This document shows, in pieces, positions 50,491-63,772 of a DNA stretch of 64,000 nt. Source of the stretch: Capillidium heterosporum. Its lineage: Eukaryota; Entomophthoromycota; Entomophthoromycetes; Entomophthorales; Capillidiaceae. The stretch spans positions 1 through 64,000 of the forward strand of contig WBMQ01000006.1 of assembly GCA_016630905.1 (NCBI GenBank), written 5' to 3'. The translations under genes were made by a program, and so were the position numbers. Position 1 is the first letter of the stretch; every line of letters begins with the position of its first letter. The notes under the pieces are model-generated. The model saw only the letters and a list, made by a program, of their open reading frames with translations. It made no database searches and was not told where the DNA came from.

Positions 50491-51314
50491 GGCTTCCGAT
50501 TTGAACTTAGTTTTCGTCTATAAAAGGATATTCCTTTGAGGATTTTTGGGCTTTTGAAGTATCGAAGCGTTTTGTTTGATAGTGGTTGGAGTAAAGTTCA
50601 GGCTCATATTGCATAGATTTAAATGTTAAATTAGCTTTATTTTTTAGTAGCTTTCAAAGTTTTTCATACTTTGATTAAAGTACTATTGTTAATAGTTGCT
50701 AATATAATGTTACCTCTGCCTCAAAATAATACTTTTAGTCTAATATCTTTTATTTATAAATTAGCAAAGAAACTTTGAGAAAATTATAATAATTTATTTT
50801 AAAAAGCTATAAGACTATAAAAGCTAAAGTATTTAAAAAGAGAGTTTTTTTATAACTTTTAAAAACATTTAAAACTATTTTATATTTAAGTTTTAAGTAT
50901 AAGTTAATTATTAAAGCTTTTTAATAAATTTATTTAAAATATAATTATAGTATTAAATATAAAACTTAACTTATTTTAGTTTAATAAAGCTAATTATTCT
51001 ATTAATTATATTTCTTTTATCTATTAAAAATTAATCTAGTAGCTTATAAATAAATAAAATCAAATTGATTTACTAAAATATATTATATATTTTCTTTAAA
51101 GCTTTTACTTTTTAATTTAAAAAGTTTTTATTAGGTTATATTTATTAAAGTATTAAATAAAATTAGATAACTAAAATTTAAATACTTAAATATATAAGCT
51201 AATAAGTTTTAAGTTTTTAAACTATATTTTAATATATATGAAATTTTTTCTAATGCTTAATTTAAAGCTTTTTACTATTATTTTAGTTTATTTAGCATTT
51301 TAATTTATCATTAG
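50491..51314. repeat. AT-rich saturated relic
   Basis: After about 150 bp of ordinary sequence upstream of the PPR gene, the DNA becomes very AT-rich with residual CpT/ApG (from about 50,640). Not alignable to a named family. Confidence 0.45.
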
Positions 51315-51969
51315 TATATTAAAAATATTTATTAATAAAAGCTAGCTAAGAAATAATAATAGCTAATACTTTATAAAAACTAAAAAAGTTAATAATAAAG
51401 CAATATAAAAATAAAGCTTATATTTAAAACTTGATTTAAAGGCAGTAAATAAATAAAAATACTTTAATTATAGTTATAAAGCTAAGGAATATAGTTAAAT
51501 TTATTGGTTTAATTGAATTTTAAGATTTAGTTAAAGTTAATACTACTTTTTAGCTTAGAAAAACACTAATTCTTAGTTTTAAATTATATTGTTATAATAA
51601 ATCTATACTAATTTAATAGTAAAAGAAAATATTAAATACCTTAAAATATTTATTTAATAATTATTTCTTTTACTACTAAGTTTACTATAAGCTTTATATA
51701 AAAAATTTATCTTAGTAGTTAGTACTTTAGATACTAATAATTATGTTTACTTAATTGGTAGTATTACTATTTATTAGGCTTTTTAGTAGATTTTTACTAA
51801 CTTTAAATAGTATAAAAGTTAAAGAATTATTAATACTAAATTAAGTACTTAATTTCTATTAAAGAAAAAGAGGATTTTTAGTATTAATAGAAAGATACTA
51901 ATTAGTAGCTTATAGGTTTATTCTTGCTATTAGGTAAAACTATAAGTGATTTAAAAAGATTGATTTATA
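51315..51969 (+). mobile_element. Family B LTR relic inside the gene island
   Basis: The order of blocks follows family B: the AATAAAAGCTAGC start region, TACTACTAAGTTTACTATAAGC and TAGTACTTTAGATACTAATAATTAT parts (positions about 51,670-51,750), and an end near 51,969. It is very strongly mutated. It shows that the element and the mutation process reached the gene-rich part of the chromosome. Confidence 0.6.
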
Positions 51970-52404
51970 AAATAATTTGAAAAGCTATACAAAAAGTTAA
52001 AACTGATAAAACTTAATTTATTATAAAATGGGTTAAATAATAATAGTACACTATGAAAGCTAGGCAAACTCTATATACACTATATATCTTAATAACCAAA
52101 AGGTAGCTAGCTTTTTGATTTTAAAAAAATGGAATTATATAGCTATATTTCTTTAATTGAAATAGAGCTGATTACTACATTTAACTATTAGAATATACAT
52201 ATACATATGTATTTGAAACAACTATATTTAAATACCAAGCTACAAATTGTTTTGAATAGTTAAAATAAACCATACTGGTAATATAGCATTAAAACTAGTA
52301 GACTATAAAAGGTACAAATATATTTATAAAATAACAGCTGGAATAAAAGACATCAGTTTTAAAACACACCTACATTCTATTACTTCTATACCCTCCTACC
52401 CACC
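51970..52404. other. Intergenic, nothing recognised
   Basis: The relic character fades by about 52,080. No coding sequence is seen before the stop codon of the minus-strand gene at 52,405. Confidence 0.4.
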
Positions 52405-53340
52405 TTAAAGCCTCAAAAACATCTTCAACCTGAACAGATTTAAAAGTAAGGGCCAGCTACTTTCACAGACTTGGACTTTCCAAATCAATTTCCCTTGGTA
52501 CTTTTCCTCCAACTTCTTACTAACTTGAGGTAGCAGTAACTTCTTCAAATCGAACATCAGACTATCCAATTCAAACCTACCTTCCAAATAACTGTCTAAA
52601 GTTACATAAATTTGTCCCTTTTCAAAGCTGGTATCATCCACTTTTTGAATGTAGGTAGAAAAGGTTCGATAGATCATCAGTTAGTATATTCAAAACTTTT
52701 AAATTCAGTAGGTTTTCGATATGGCTAGCTATATCGCTGCGTAAATTGAGTTTGCGGTCGGATTGCCTATAAAGTTCTAAAATTTGATTAGTAAAAGCAG
52801 CATTTCATTTAGTAAAACAAATTAAAATAGCTTACGTTCTTTATAAAAATTAGCCACTACATCTCTATCACATTTCAAATAGTAGCCTCTACCCAACCTA
52901 TTTGAAATTATGTTGTCGTTGACTAGCCAAACTTTGTTGGTGGAAGGATCTTGAACTTTGATAAACCTTAAGGTGAAAGCTAAATTTTAAAATAAAATAA
53001 AAGGTAAAGGTTTAGTAAATGTATAAACTGATAGAAGCTAATACCTCTAGGTAGGACGTGGAAGGTGTACATGCAGGTGTTTATAGGACTTGAGAGTAGC
53101 CTACCTTCAAAGTTTAGACATTTTGCTTATAAAGGTTTAAAGAAATAACTACCGTAGAATTGACTCATGGGGTTACTGAGATACTTGAATTGCATTAGTA
53201 AATTGGATAATTGTAGATGTAGGTTGTAGGTAAAGTGAGTTGTAAATATTTGAAAAGTTTTGTTGGACGTATTGCTTGAAAGTTGGAGTACTTGGCTGTT
53301 TATAAATACGGGGCAATAGTTTACAAGTTTAATTAAAAAG
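52405..53340 (-). CDS. Unrecognised multi-exon gene, 5' end unresolved
   Basis: Consecutive minus-strand exons read in frame through canonical introns: an exon ending at 53153, then 53104-53045, 52979-52836, and one from 52776 to about 52697. The joined peptide includes FKYLSNPMSQFYGRLLSSP, INTCMYTFHVLPRAFTLRF, KVWLVNDNIISNRLGRGYY and LKCDRDVVANFYKE. Four frame-preserving junctions argue for a real host gene. A final open segment 52677-52405 probably belongs to it; the best joining intron is 52696-52618, which passes over nearer AGs, so it is uncertain. Coding-like sequence continues upstream to about 53,515, but I could not find a start or a consistent splice. I do not recognise the family. 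Confidence 0.55.
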
Positions 53341-53515
53341 GTTTTGAAAATTTACGAACAATATCATCAACTAGCCTTGAGTAGATATTGACTAATTAGA
53401 ATAGCTGATCCAAATTTGCAGATTTAGCTGTAAAGAAATTCAAAAACCAAGTGCAAAATTTCAAATGTAAAGGAAAGCGATTCCAATTTTCGAGTCGAAC
53501 GTTTCTATATCCTGT

Positions 53516-56452
53516 AAAATAGATTTAAAAGCTCAGTACAACACCACTTGATTCTATACCTCCCAAGCTATTTACTTGACTACAACCGAACTACATGGAT
53601 CATGTATCCTAAAATAATAAATATCGGAGTGTTGACATAAGTATTGTCCTATTGCACATACTTTTTAAGTGCTATACATCCCCCTGTCCTTGGCTGTCAT
53701 CAAGATCGAATGATTGGAAAGTTAATCTGAACCAAATTGAATAGACTTACTTTAGTTATAACCATGACAACTAGTAACGTATTGATATTATTCCTGGTAA
53801 ATCCTGACTCGAATTAAAACATTATAGATTAAAAAAGATTGATAGATACTAAATTGTAGATATGGTACTATACCCCTTATGATGAGATTTAGTATATGGA
53901 ATTTGATGAAGATAAATATCTTGCTTTAAATATCAAAGACTTACAATTTAAACTCACTATACATTTGGAAAGTTTTCCAATAGTTGGCATGGCAGCTTCA
54001 AGTTAGATGTAATGGAGAGTACAATGTATTTGGCTTGAATAACTGTATCAATCTATGAAAACCCAAAGTATATCCTACTTGGGAACTGAATATCAATTTC
54101 TTTGACCTACTTTAAAGAGCTTCCATTTCGCTTTAAACATTACCTAATAAGCTATACTGAAATCAAAGTACAGCAGCTTCCTTTACAAGTATATTATTTC
54201 CATTTCTACTATCCCATCGATTTAATATTACAAAGTCGTTATAGCTATCTATCCATACTGCAATATGTTTTACTACAACCTTTGCAGTTAACCTTATTTC
54301 TACCTATATTCTAGCCCTTTGCCAAGCTTACCAATCGAGTTATATTTTTAGCTATTTACCTTTACGTTAAACCTTACACCCATATGTGGGTATGAAGCTT
54401 AACCATCCATTTGAAATTATAAGTCGAGGTGCATGTTTGTAACTATGTGAGTATCTTTACGAATACTGATGGTGTAAATACATGAGTACCCACACCGTTT
54501 TAATGTTACAACTGCCTGTAATTTTATACTTTAGCAGAATGGACCATGGCCTTTTACAGCCTTGATTTGGAGATGAAAAACAAGGTAGAGTCGGCATCAT
54601 TCTCTACAAGCACCTTGAACTCGAACAGCACTATATTACCAATAAATTAACTCTTCCAATTGGTATTCTTTGCAAAATGGGTTTTCCTTTACTGGTTATA
54701 ATTTCCTTGGGTATAGATTGATGGGAGTTGTATAAAGAACCTTTACAATTGGAGCTGTAGATTTGTCATTCCAATGCCAAGTTTGCCTTTGACTGCCATT
54801 TAATGATATTCCAGGTATAGGCTCAAAAGCTTGGATACAATAGATGAATGTCCGTCAATAGCTGAACTTACTAATCATCACAGCTATATGAATTTTGGTG
54901 ATGAATATGCATTATCTAATTGGCATTTGAAAGTCTAGTCAACTTCTATTTGGTATAAGGTATTCGATGTAACTTGTGATCGATGTGATTACGTTTAGCA
55001 AATTATATCTTATCATAGTGCCTAGTGCTCGGCATCCATATAAGATCTAATTTTTGACAACTGGTCTATAGCTACATATACCAAAAGCAACTCCAATATA
55101 TGGCTGTTTACTAACATTGCTATATATAGAACCAATAGGAAATGCACTCCTAATATCGAGGTGAAAAATCAAGAATTTAGGTTTGTCAACAAGTGGCTCC
55201 AAAACTGAAATATGTTTTGTAGACGAAACTTGGTTGTGTCCCATGTGAAACGGTCTCAGAATAACTAGTGCAGTTCCCCATCCAAGTCTTACCGGTCACC
55301 CGATTTTACCAGTTTGACATAGATCCCCCATCCACTATTTGAGACTTGCCTCACGCTTTGTGGGCTTGTCAGCAAATATAGCAGGTAAAGAACATTTTCG
55401 ACAGATGTTTGAAATGATGGGTCAGATTACTAAATGTTTAGCCCTTGGCCGTTATCAGCCATAGCTTCAAATTTCAAAAGGGTCTTGTCTTATCGAGCTT
55501 GGTGAGCTAAGATTGATTTGAAACAGAGAATGCAAAGTAATCTCCTGTTTAGCTAGGCCAGCCAGTATGCTTAAATGGTGTCCACCTTAACTTTAACTTA
55601 TATTTCCGTAATCTGGTTTAGTACATCCGATACCTTATTGGAATGCAATCTAAACCAATCATTGCTCAGGCGCAACTGCACATTGGCTAAAAACGGAAGT
55701 TTTGACGCTAAATCAGGGTCAAATGATATCAGCCTTGGGCAATCAGCTTCCAACCATAGTGTTAAGAGCAACTCAACCAAATTTATAGGCCTCCAGAAAG
55801 CTAAAATTAGAAATGGTTGGCTGCAGTTTACCCAACCCTAATTCAATGACCTTCCAAATCCGATCCATAATTGGACGGTTAGAACATTGGTTAAGCCTGA
55901 CTCGATATCCATTCCTAAAATAAGCTGTAGCTTATTGCAAATCACTATAAAAGCTAAAACTACTCCTGAATTTGCCTTTTACTTTGAACTATCTTTTCAA
56001 AACTTCCATCTACAAGCGATAGAACTGGCAGTCATTAGTATTAGGTAAGCACTCTTGGCAACATTTTTGTCTACTCCTCAACCCACCATCGATCTCCTGC
56101 AATACTCCACACTTTAATTACATTTCGCGTCGATTGGGTACCTTTTTAGCGAATTTCATTACCTTCCCCACCTTTTTATATGTTGAAGTGTTACAAGTTC
56201 CAGCTAAGCTCTTTTCTTGGTAGTTTTGTATGTATACCGGATCCCTAAATGGATTCCGCCTTAATTTAAGATTCGCTGATCATTGTGGTACAGGACTTTA
56301 ATGTTCCATTACCCTATTTAAATGTTCTTGCAATCTAGTTTATTCTCTTTCAACTTCCCTTAGATTTTGCTTGCTTCTTTTGTTTTCTTTATATAACATT
56401 CGACTCATCAAACCTATTCTTAGTTTCCCATTATCCTCGCATAGAAGTAGAA
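53516..56452. other. Long intergenic region, no supported gene
   Basis: About 2.9 kb of non-hypermutated sequence. It includes overlapping opposite-strand open stretches at 55,575-55,841 and 55,598-55,780 without any family resemblance, and a segment with 5S rRNA-like words (55,251-55,360, minus strand). The last few hundred bases must be the promoter of the phosphodiesterase gene. Confidence 0.45.
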
Positions 56453-57937
56453 ATGAAAATCGGTAACCTGACCTTTGACCAACTGCAAGCAGCTTGGTCT
56501 ACCTTTGAATCGATAAAAAACAACAGTGAGGACGATTTAAATTTAGATTTGGGTTTCAACGCCTGGGATCTCAGTGCGGGTGGCCTATGTGGTGTAGCCC
56601 TTGCCCTTTTCGACAAACTCGATTTGATTCGGTACATTGGTGCGACTGAAAGCGAGTTCCTGGAGTTTATTGCTGACGTCGAGCAAGGATACTACAACAA
56701 CCCCTACCACTCCTTCAAACATGCAGTCGACGTCTGTATCATACTCTATTATTTTCTGAACGACCTCCAAGTTTCTAGATATTTGGAAAAGGAGGATATA
56801 CTGACGTTGATGATTGCGGCAATCTGCCACGACATTGGCCACGTAAGATATAGTAGAAAACTTTGTTCTAACTGTTTTTAGCCCGGCGTTAATAACCTAT
56901 ACCAAATCAATGCTCAAACTGAACTTGCCCAGGCATTTGAAGGCGTCTCCGTCCTTGAGAATCACTCGTGTAGACTTTCTGCCAATATGATTGCAAAGCA
57001 CCAGCTGTTTCGTAAGCCCAACACCCAGTGCCAAATCCCTTTAACTACTCTCGAAAACTGGATTGTAGAAGATATCCTTTCCACCGACATGTCCTACCAC
57101 TTTAACCTGTTGGAAGAGCTTACCAATCTGTTAGAGTGGAGTTCCTCCCCATCCCAATCTTTGTTCAGTGATCAAGATCCGGTGGAAGAACCCTTGAGTT
57201 TAAGTGATAGCGACTACTCTGAGATGGACTTTAGACGCAAGCTGAGTAAACTACTACTACACGCTGCCGACATAAGCAACGCGGTCCGACCTTGGCCCAT
57301 CTGCAAAAACTGGTCCGACATGGTTATCCAAGAGTTCTACCATCAGGGGGACCTCGAAAAGCAGTTGAACCTCCCCGTCTCCCCCAACATGGACCGCAAC
57401 AAGTCGAGCCAACCCCAAATTGCTTTAGATTTTGACGAGTTCATCGTCAAGCCCTTTTTCGAAATACTCTCCGAATTCATCCCCGAGTGCAACGTATTCC
57501 TAGACAACTTGCAGGCCAACCGGTACCAGTGGATGCAGATAAAGCGCCAGTCGCCCCACTGCCACTTTGTCCTCGACTTATCAGAAATGGCTACTGAGGC
57601 TTTAGATCCCAAGGACAGTATGTACCAGAGCCGTCGTGTTAGCTTCTCAGCCGGTACCGTAGTCATCCCCAAATTTTTTTGCGAGGAGCTCAGGAGATAC
57701 TCGACCGACATCACTCAAAGAAGTCAAGGAGGAAGCTTAGGGGGTTTACCACGCCATAGGCCGCGGCCCTCAAGCCTGTCCAGACCCTCCCGTTACAGTC
57801 GAAAAAGGGAAGGGTGTCCACCCGACAAGATGAGTGTGCTTACTTCTTTGCTAAAGCACTCGTTGTCGCGGATGCCTAGCTCGGAGGCCCTGGGCTCCTC
57901 GCTGCCTTCAAATTTAGATATCCAGCGTGTTTCCTAA
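56453..57937 (+). CDS. Class I cyclic-nucleotide phosphodiesterase
   Basis: Hydrolyses 3',5'-cyclic AMP and/or GMP to the 5' nucleotide, ending cyclic-nucleotide signalling. Two exons (56453-56842 and 56882-57937) give 481 residues. Metal-binding motifs of the HD domain are in place: NPYHSFKHAVDV (about 83-94), HDIGHPGVNN across the splice (126-135), the DILSTDMSYH segment and LLHAADISN with its metal-binding Asp (about 259), then RPWPICKNWSDM and EFYHQGDLEK. A QxxF-type purine-binding region follows (IALDFDEFIVKPFFEIL). No GAF, PAS or membrane domain is visible, so it is a compact enzyme close to the fungal high-affinity type. The C-terminal 80 residues are Ser/Arg/Pro-rich with RKREG-type sites that could be phosphorylated; that is inference. 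Confidence 0.92.
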
Positions 57938-59040
57938 CTTTTGTTTTATATTTTAAATTTTATCTATTAAATCGGATAGCCAAAATGTAAAGATGGATCC
58001 AGTATACCACCCAATCCCAATCCCTGGCATAGACGGTATATTCAATAAATGTAAATAGTCCTGTAGCTTTCCCTTTGCTTTGTTTTAGAATTTGATTTTG
58101 TATCTACTATCGCTGTGTACTGATATGCATTGAATTTTCAACGCCAATTCAGTTTTCTACAATCGTCATGACTAAAAAGATAAACTATACTCCAAAGTCT
58201 TTATCCCAAAGAAATATCCACTTTTTACTGTATCTTTTAAAATTAAAAGTAAATGGTTGGTTTAGCTTAAAACTTGGCTGTTGGTATTTAGAACTCCTTC
58301 CATCCGAAATTGTGGTGCACTTTATATGGCATTATATTCGGATGGATATAGGATTTTATAAATTAAAACATACTCTTACGATCAAAATAGGAAGACTTCA
58401 AATACTCTCCTACCCCTTCCATCAATATTGTATTGTCTAATAAAACTATCCCTTTCAACCTCTAGCCCAAGGTTTATCCAGTGACCAATTTTAACCTTCA
58501 ACAGCTGCAATCATTTTGCAATACCATCAAGTGTTAAAACTTCAAAGTTCAAGATGGAAGGAAAGTTGGTAGTGTCTTATTATACTTGGCTCAAAGTACT
58601 GACACTGCACCATCTTCCTACCCAACCCTATTTTGGAATATATATGTTTAAAGTTTGATAGAGCAATAAAGTTTTCAAAGAAATACAATTCTGACTTTAC
58701 CAAATCTGCTAACGAAATCCCAATTTGATTCCTTTATCTTCTACACCACCTCCCTAAATCACCAACCAAACATTCCTAGTCATCCCACAAAATTGACTTC
58801 TTAAGCATGCCTTATGCAAACTCAGTTTGGGGACTGATCATCGGTCTTATTTTGAGCCACTTTGATTAGCTAAACCATCATTGGCCGGTTAATTGAATGT
58901 CTAGCTCCTTTTATGCATACGTTCCAAGGTTTGAGTGAAAATTGATAATTCAACTCCACCCCAATTGAAAAAGTCTTTTACCACTACAGGCAAAGCTAAG
59001 GCGGCGTAACTTGAAGTACAGCTACACGAGCGCAACAAAA
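57938..59040. other. Intergenic between phosphodiesterase and INO80
   Basis: About 1.1 kb. An ATG-initiated open stretch of 90 codons at 58,168-58,440 has no family resemblance or intron context, so I do not call it. The rest must serve as the INO80 promoter. Confidence 0.5.
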
Positions 59041-62000
59041 ATGATGGATCACTTTAACCGGTCCTACAACAACAACTCTCACCATGGAGAACTTACCCAA
59101 TCCTCAGAAAACAACTTGGAATCGGAGAACTCGGAACAGGTTCAAGATCAGGAAGGCGGAATTGAGGAATATAGCGCCCAGAATCAGATCGAACGCTCTA
59201 GTTCAACTACAGATACCTCTTCAACCTCTTCCTCTGACAATTCCTTTACCGATGGGTCGATGAGTAGAGGTGTCGATCCACTCGTTGATCGAGCCATAAT
59301 AGAATATATGGTCAACATCCGTAAGAGGCATCAGTATATTAGAACCGAGTTTACTGACAAGCTAAACGTAATTGTAGTTTTATATTAATCTAACTGGTAT
59401 TTTAGAAAGTCGCCAAGATCCAACATAACGAGTACTTTTTAGAGAGAACCGAATTCAAGCAAGAGCTTTATGCCGATCCACTTTCAGCAACTAAGCCCAA
59501 AGTTGTTGTGTCTCTTGATTATGAAAAGGGCATTGCAGCTAGCCGGGCACCCGAGAGATCGGTATCAAAAGTATCGGATAACTCTACGTCACTCCATCAT
59601 ACCTACCTCGAGAAGCCTGGTAAGGGGGTTTACGATATTAAACCCGAAGCCATCAGGCCATCGTTAAGGTCAAATAACATCTATGAAAAGCCTGGAGGCA
59701 ATACCACTTCTAACGGTGAAGTACAGCCATCAGAACAAGCGACTCTCGAACAGACCACACCTATTGTAAGCCTTCAGTCCAAAATTTCACCTGATGACAC
59801 AGCCGATTCAATCCGAAAGAAAATCTGGGATGATATAGTCAAAACGATTCCTATCGTACATCGGCACGTAAACGCTTCCATCAAATCGAAGGTGGCTATG
59901 GCTCAACGGATCTCTAAGCTATGCACTAGGGAGATGGGTAAGACGGTCTATCGTAGGCTTAGAGTGTCTCGTGATGCCCCTATGCGTGCTAGACGCGCTA
60001 CACGTGAGATGCTTACGTTCTGGCGACGAAACGAGAAGGAGGAGCGGGAGGCAAGAAAACGAGCAGAACGTGAAGCGATGGAGAAGCAACGGCAGGAAGA
60101 AGAGGCTAGAGAACTTAAACGGCAGCAAAAGAAACTCAACTTCCTTATTACTCAGACCGAACTCTACGGGCATTTCATTCGAAAGCGACTTGATAATCCA
60201 CCCAATGAAGTGCCTGAGGTTAAAGACGATGCAGCACCTAAGGACTTCAACGAGATTAACTTTGATGAAAGCGACGAGGAGCTTAAGAAGCAAGCCGAGT
60301 TAAGTGCACAGCAGGCATTGAAGCTCAACGACAGCCGAACTAAGGAGTTTGATAACGATGCTGTTGAGCGTCGAAAGGCTGCAGAAGCTGATGGCTCCAT
60401 CTCTCCCAGTGCTATCGAAGAGATGAACTTCCAAGACCCGTCCACCATGCAAGCTGATTCCAATATTACGCAACCCAAGATGCTTACCTGTACGCTCAAA
60501 AACTACCAGCTCAAAGGACTTAACTGGCTCGCCAACCTGTATGAGCAGGGTATCAACGGAATTCTAGCTGATGAAATGGGGTTGGGGAAGACAGTGCAGT
60601 CCATTTCGATGTTGGCCCACCTCGCCGAAAACTACAACATCTGGGGTCCCTTTATGGTCATTGCCCCAGCCACCACTCTCCACAACTGGCAGCAGGAGTT
60701 GACCAAGTTCTCGCCAGTTTTAAAGGTCTTGCCGTACTGGGGAAGCACCCGAGAGAGAAAGGTCCTTCGCCAAGATTGGGGAAAGAAGCAGCTTTATACC
60801 AGGGATGCCCCTTTCAACGTGTTAATTACCAGCTACCAGCTTGTCATAACTGACAGCTCCTACCTCCAGCGTATAAAATGGCAGTACATGATCTTAGATG
60901 AGGCCCAAGCCATAAAGAGTTCGTCGAGTATCCGATGGAAAACCCTCCTCAAGTTCCACTGTCGCAACCGACTGCTGCTAACCGGTACTCCTATCCAAAA
61001 TTCGATGCAGGAGCTTTGGTCGCTCCTTCACTTTATCATGCCAAGTCTTTTCGACAGCCATGACGAGTTCAGCGACTGGTTTAGTAGGGATATCGAGAGT
61101 CATGTTGAGAACAAGGGAGTTTTGGATCAGCATCAGATCCAACGCCTTCACCTGATTTTGAAACCCTTTATGCTTAGGCGTATTAAAAAGAACGTGCAGC
61201 ACGAATTGGCAGATAAGATCGAACTCGAGGTTAAATGTCAACTTACTCCCCGCCAACGTCAACTTTACGCCGGTCTCAGAGAAAAGATATCCCTTTCTGA
61301 GCTTTTAGAGAAGTCACGTTCCGCTTTGGATGGCGATAACATCGAGTCATTGATGAACCTCGTCATTCAGTTCCGTAAAGTGTGCAACCACCCCGAGCTC
61401 TTTGAAAGGGCTGAAGTGCAATCTCCACTTTCGCTTTGCGCGTTCCCTGCCCCACCTCTAGTAGGCGACTTTCCATTTTTACCCTACAACGTCACAAGCC
61501 GGATCAAAATCAATGTGCCCAGGCTATTTTACCACAGTCAACTATTGCCTCCGTTCACCACCACCGAAAAAGTACCTATGCTGTCCAAGCTCCAAAGGTC
61601 TATGTTCAATGTATTTTCCAAAAGCCACATTTACCGATCCGTCCAAGAATCTGGCGGTTGCTTTGGGTTCATAAAGCTCCTAAGCCTTTCCCCTACCGAA
61701 GTGTCAAAAGTTAGCGGTCTAAACCTATCTACCTTATCCAACATGAATACCAACGAGAACCATAAGTCTACTTTGAAAATCCACAGCCAGTGGAGTGAAG
61801 GCTTTGATGTCTCCGACAACATTGCCAACATGACGCCCCAGTCTCTACTTAAATCCCTACACGAACATAAGGATATTGACACGGTCGCCGACAACTACAA
61901 ACTTTTTGCTAGGGCATTGAAAATCGATAATTGCTACAAACCTAAAACCACAGCAACCCCTGCCAACCTGTATTGCTCCCATACCACTCATTTTGAGTCC

Positions 62001-63080
62001 CAAAAAGCTTCCCTCTTCAACCCGATTGCCCGCTCAGCGCTAATTGGACGCAAAGTCTCGGCACATCAGGATGGTACCGGTTTGATGAGTAGCGCAGTTA
62101 CCTTGGACTCTAGCTTCCCTGACAACGGTTTAGTAGGCTACTCCGACACCTGGATACCGGCGACTGCAAAACTGATCCTCAACTCTGGCAAACTTTTGGT
62201 ACTCGACAACCTATTAACCCAGTTGAAGGCTGAAGGGCACCGTGTACTTATTTACTTCCAGATGACAAAGATGATCGACATCATGGAAGAATTCCTCACC
62301 TACCGCCAGTACAACTACCTAAGGCTGGATGGTTCATCGCGAATCGAAGACCGTAGGGATATGGTAACCGACTGGCAGACACGACCCGATTTGTTCATCT
62401 TTTTGCTCTCTACGCGAGCCGGTGGCCTTGGTATCAACTTGACAGCAGCTGACACCGTCATCTTCTACGATTCCGATTGGAACCCAACTGTCGATCAACA
62501 GGCTATGGACCGGGCCCACCGACTGGGACAAACCAAGCAGGTGACGGTCTACAGACTCATTACCCAAGGTACAATCGAAGAGCGTATTCTGCAACGTGCT
62601 CAACAGAAGGATGCCATCCACCGCGTCGTCATCGCTGGTGGCGACTTCAAACCACCTGAGCTCAAACCTAGAGAGATCTACTCCCTCCTTTTGGATGATG
62701 AGATGAACCAAACCGTTACTGAAGATTTAGAACCTACCAAAGTTAAAAGCCCTAAGAAACGTCTCGTTGAAGAGATCAAGGAAGTTGAAGCCGGCCATAG
62801 CGAAGTCACGACTATTGTTGAAGATGAAGGTAATAGTAACCAGTCCCGACCCAAACGGGATCGTAGGAACGACACCTACTCAGTCGCATCCCTCTTGGCT
62901 GATGATAGTGAGGTCAGCCCTCCTAAGGAACAAGTGGTGCCAGCCCGTCGTCCACCTACATCTATCGCCGACCTCCTAAGTCCAGCTGATTCAACCCCCG
63001 ACTCCACCTCCAATAGAATGGAGGAAGCCAAGCGGTTCAAAACTGCTCAGGAAACTCCCAGCGATATGAACGATAACTGA
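59041..63080 (+). CDS. INO80: INO80 chromatin-remodelling ATPase
   Basis: Catalytic subunit of the INO80 complex, which slides nucleosomes and acts at promoters, replication forks and breaks. Two exons (59041-59367 and 59406-63080) give 1,333 residues. A Ser/Thr/Glu-rich N terminus precedes the DBINO region (about 280-370), with REMGKTVYRRLRVSRDAPMR and ARRATREMLTFWRRNEKE. The Snf2 ATPase follows: DEMGLGKTVQ (about 498), DEAQ (about 607) and LLTGTPIQNSMQELWSLLHF (about 633). A roughly 250-residue insertion between the two RecA lobes (about 795-1040) is the mark of INO80-type remodelers. The second lobe has RLDGSSRIEDRRDMV, STRAGGLGINLTAAD (about 1112) and DRAHRLGQ (about 1143). The C terminus is charged. 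ATG 59041 is immediately followed by a second ATG; the upstream frame is open but has no ATG. Confidence 0.95.
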
Positions 63081-63772
63081 GATTTGCCAACTTTAGCGAT
63101 GCTTAAAGTGTTCCTCTACGTCCTAACTGTATGAATTAAAATTGGTTGTTCTACATTCTTTTTACATGGGCTGGTATAAGGTGATGAGTTGATTAATAAA
63201 TATCTTTTAGCTTTCAAATATTTGGTTTTGTATACTATATAGTCGTATATTTTCTTTGTATACTTATTTTATGAGTAATAGTCCTGAAAGATATACATTT
63301 AGCGAATATAACTGACTTGAACCTAATTTAAATAGTAGCTAGAAAAGGATTTTTAAAACATATTTGTTGGATCTAAAAATACAATATATAAATTATATGT
63401 ATTAGGTGGTTAAATGGTTGATAAAGGATATATATACGTTTCAATTTGTAATTCTACAACATGGTATAATGATTAATTTTATATCTAAAACAGATATTTA
63501 GGCCTCTATATAAAGCTATTCTATAATGAGAGGTTTATAAAGATATATATAAACAAGATTAGTATCCAAAACACCATCAATTAGGACAAGCAACCATAAT
63601 ATATATATGTAGCTTGCTTTATCTTTTGAGTTCACTTATCTGATGACGTAACTTCATCTTCCAACTAGCCAAATCTAAAGTGAATTATAGGCTAAATTTA
63701 GATTGGAAAGGTAACTGATACTAAACTCATCCCAAAAGCTAAAGACACCAACCTTCAAATTCAAGCTCAAGA
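63081..63772. other. Intergenic between INO80 and VMA8
   Basis: About 690 bp, AT-rich with TATATA-type stretches. It contains the INO80 3' end and the VMA8 promoter. No gene or repeat seen. Confidence 0.5.

Noticed and set aside
55575-55841. 88-codon ATG-initiated stretch with an opposing 60-codon stretch
   Set aside because: Two opposite readings of the same DNA, neither with a recognisable motif.
58168-58440. 90-codon ATG-initiated open stretch between phosphodiesterase and INO80
   Set aside because: No family resemblance and composition like surrounding non-coding DNA; a real small gene cannot be excluded.
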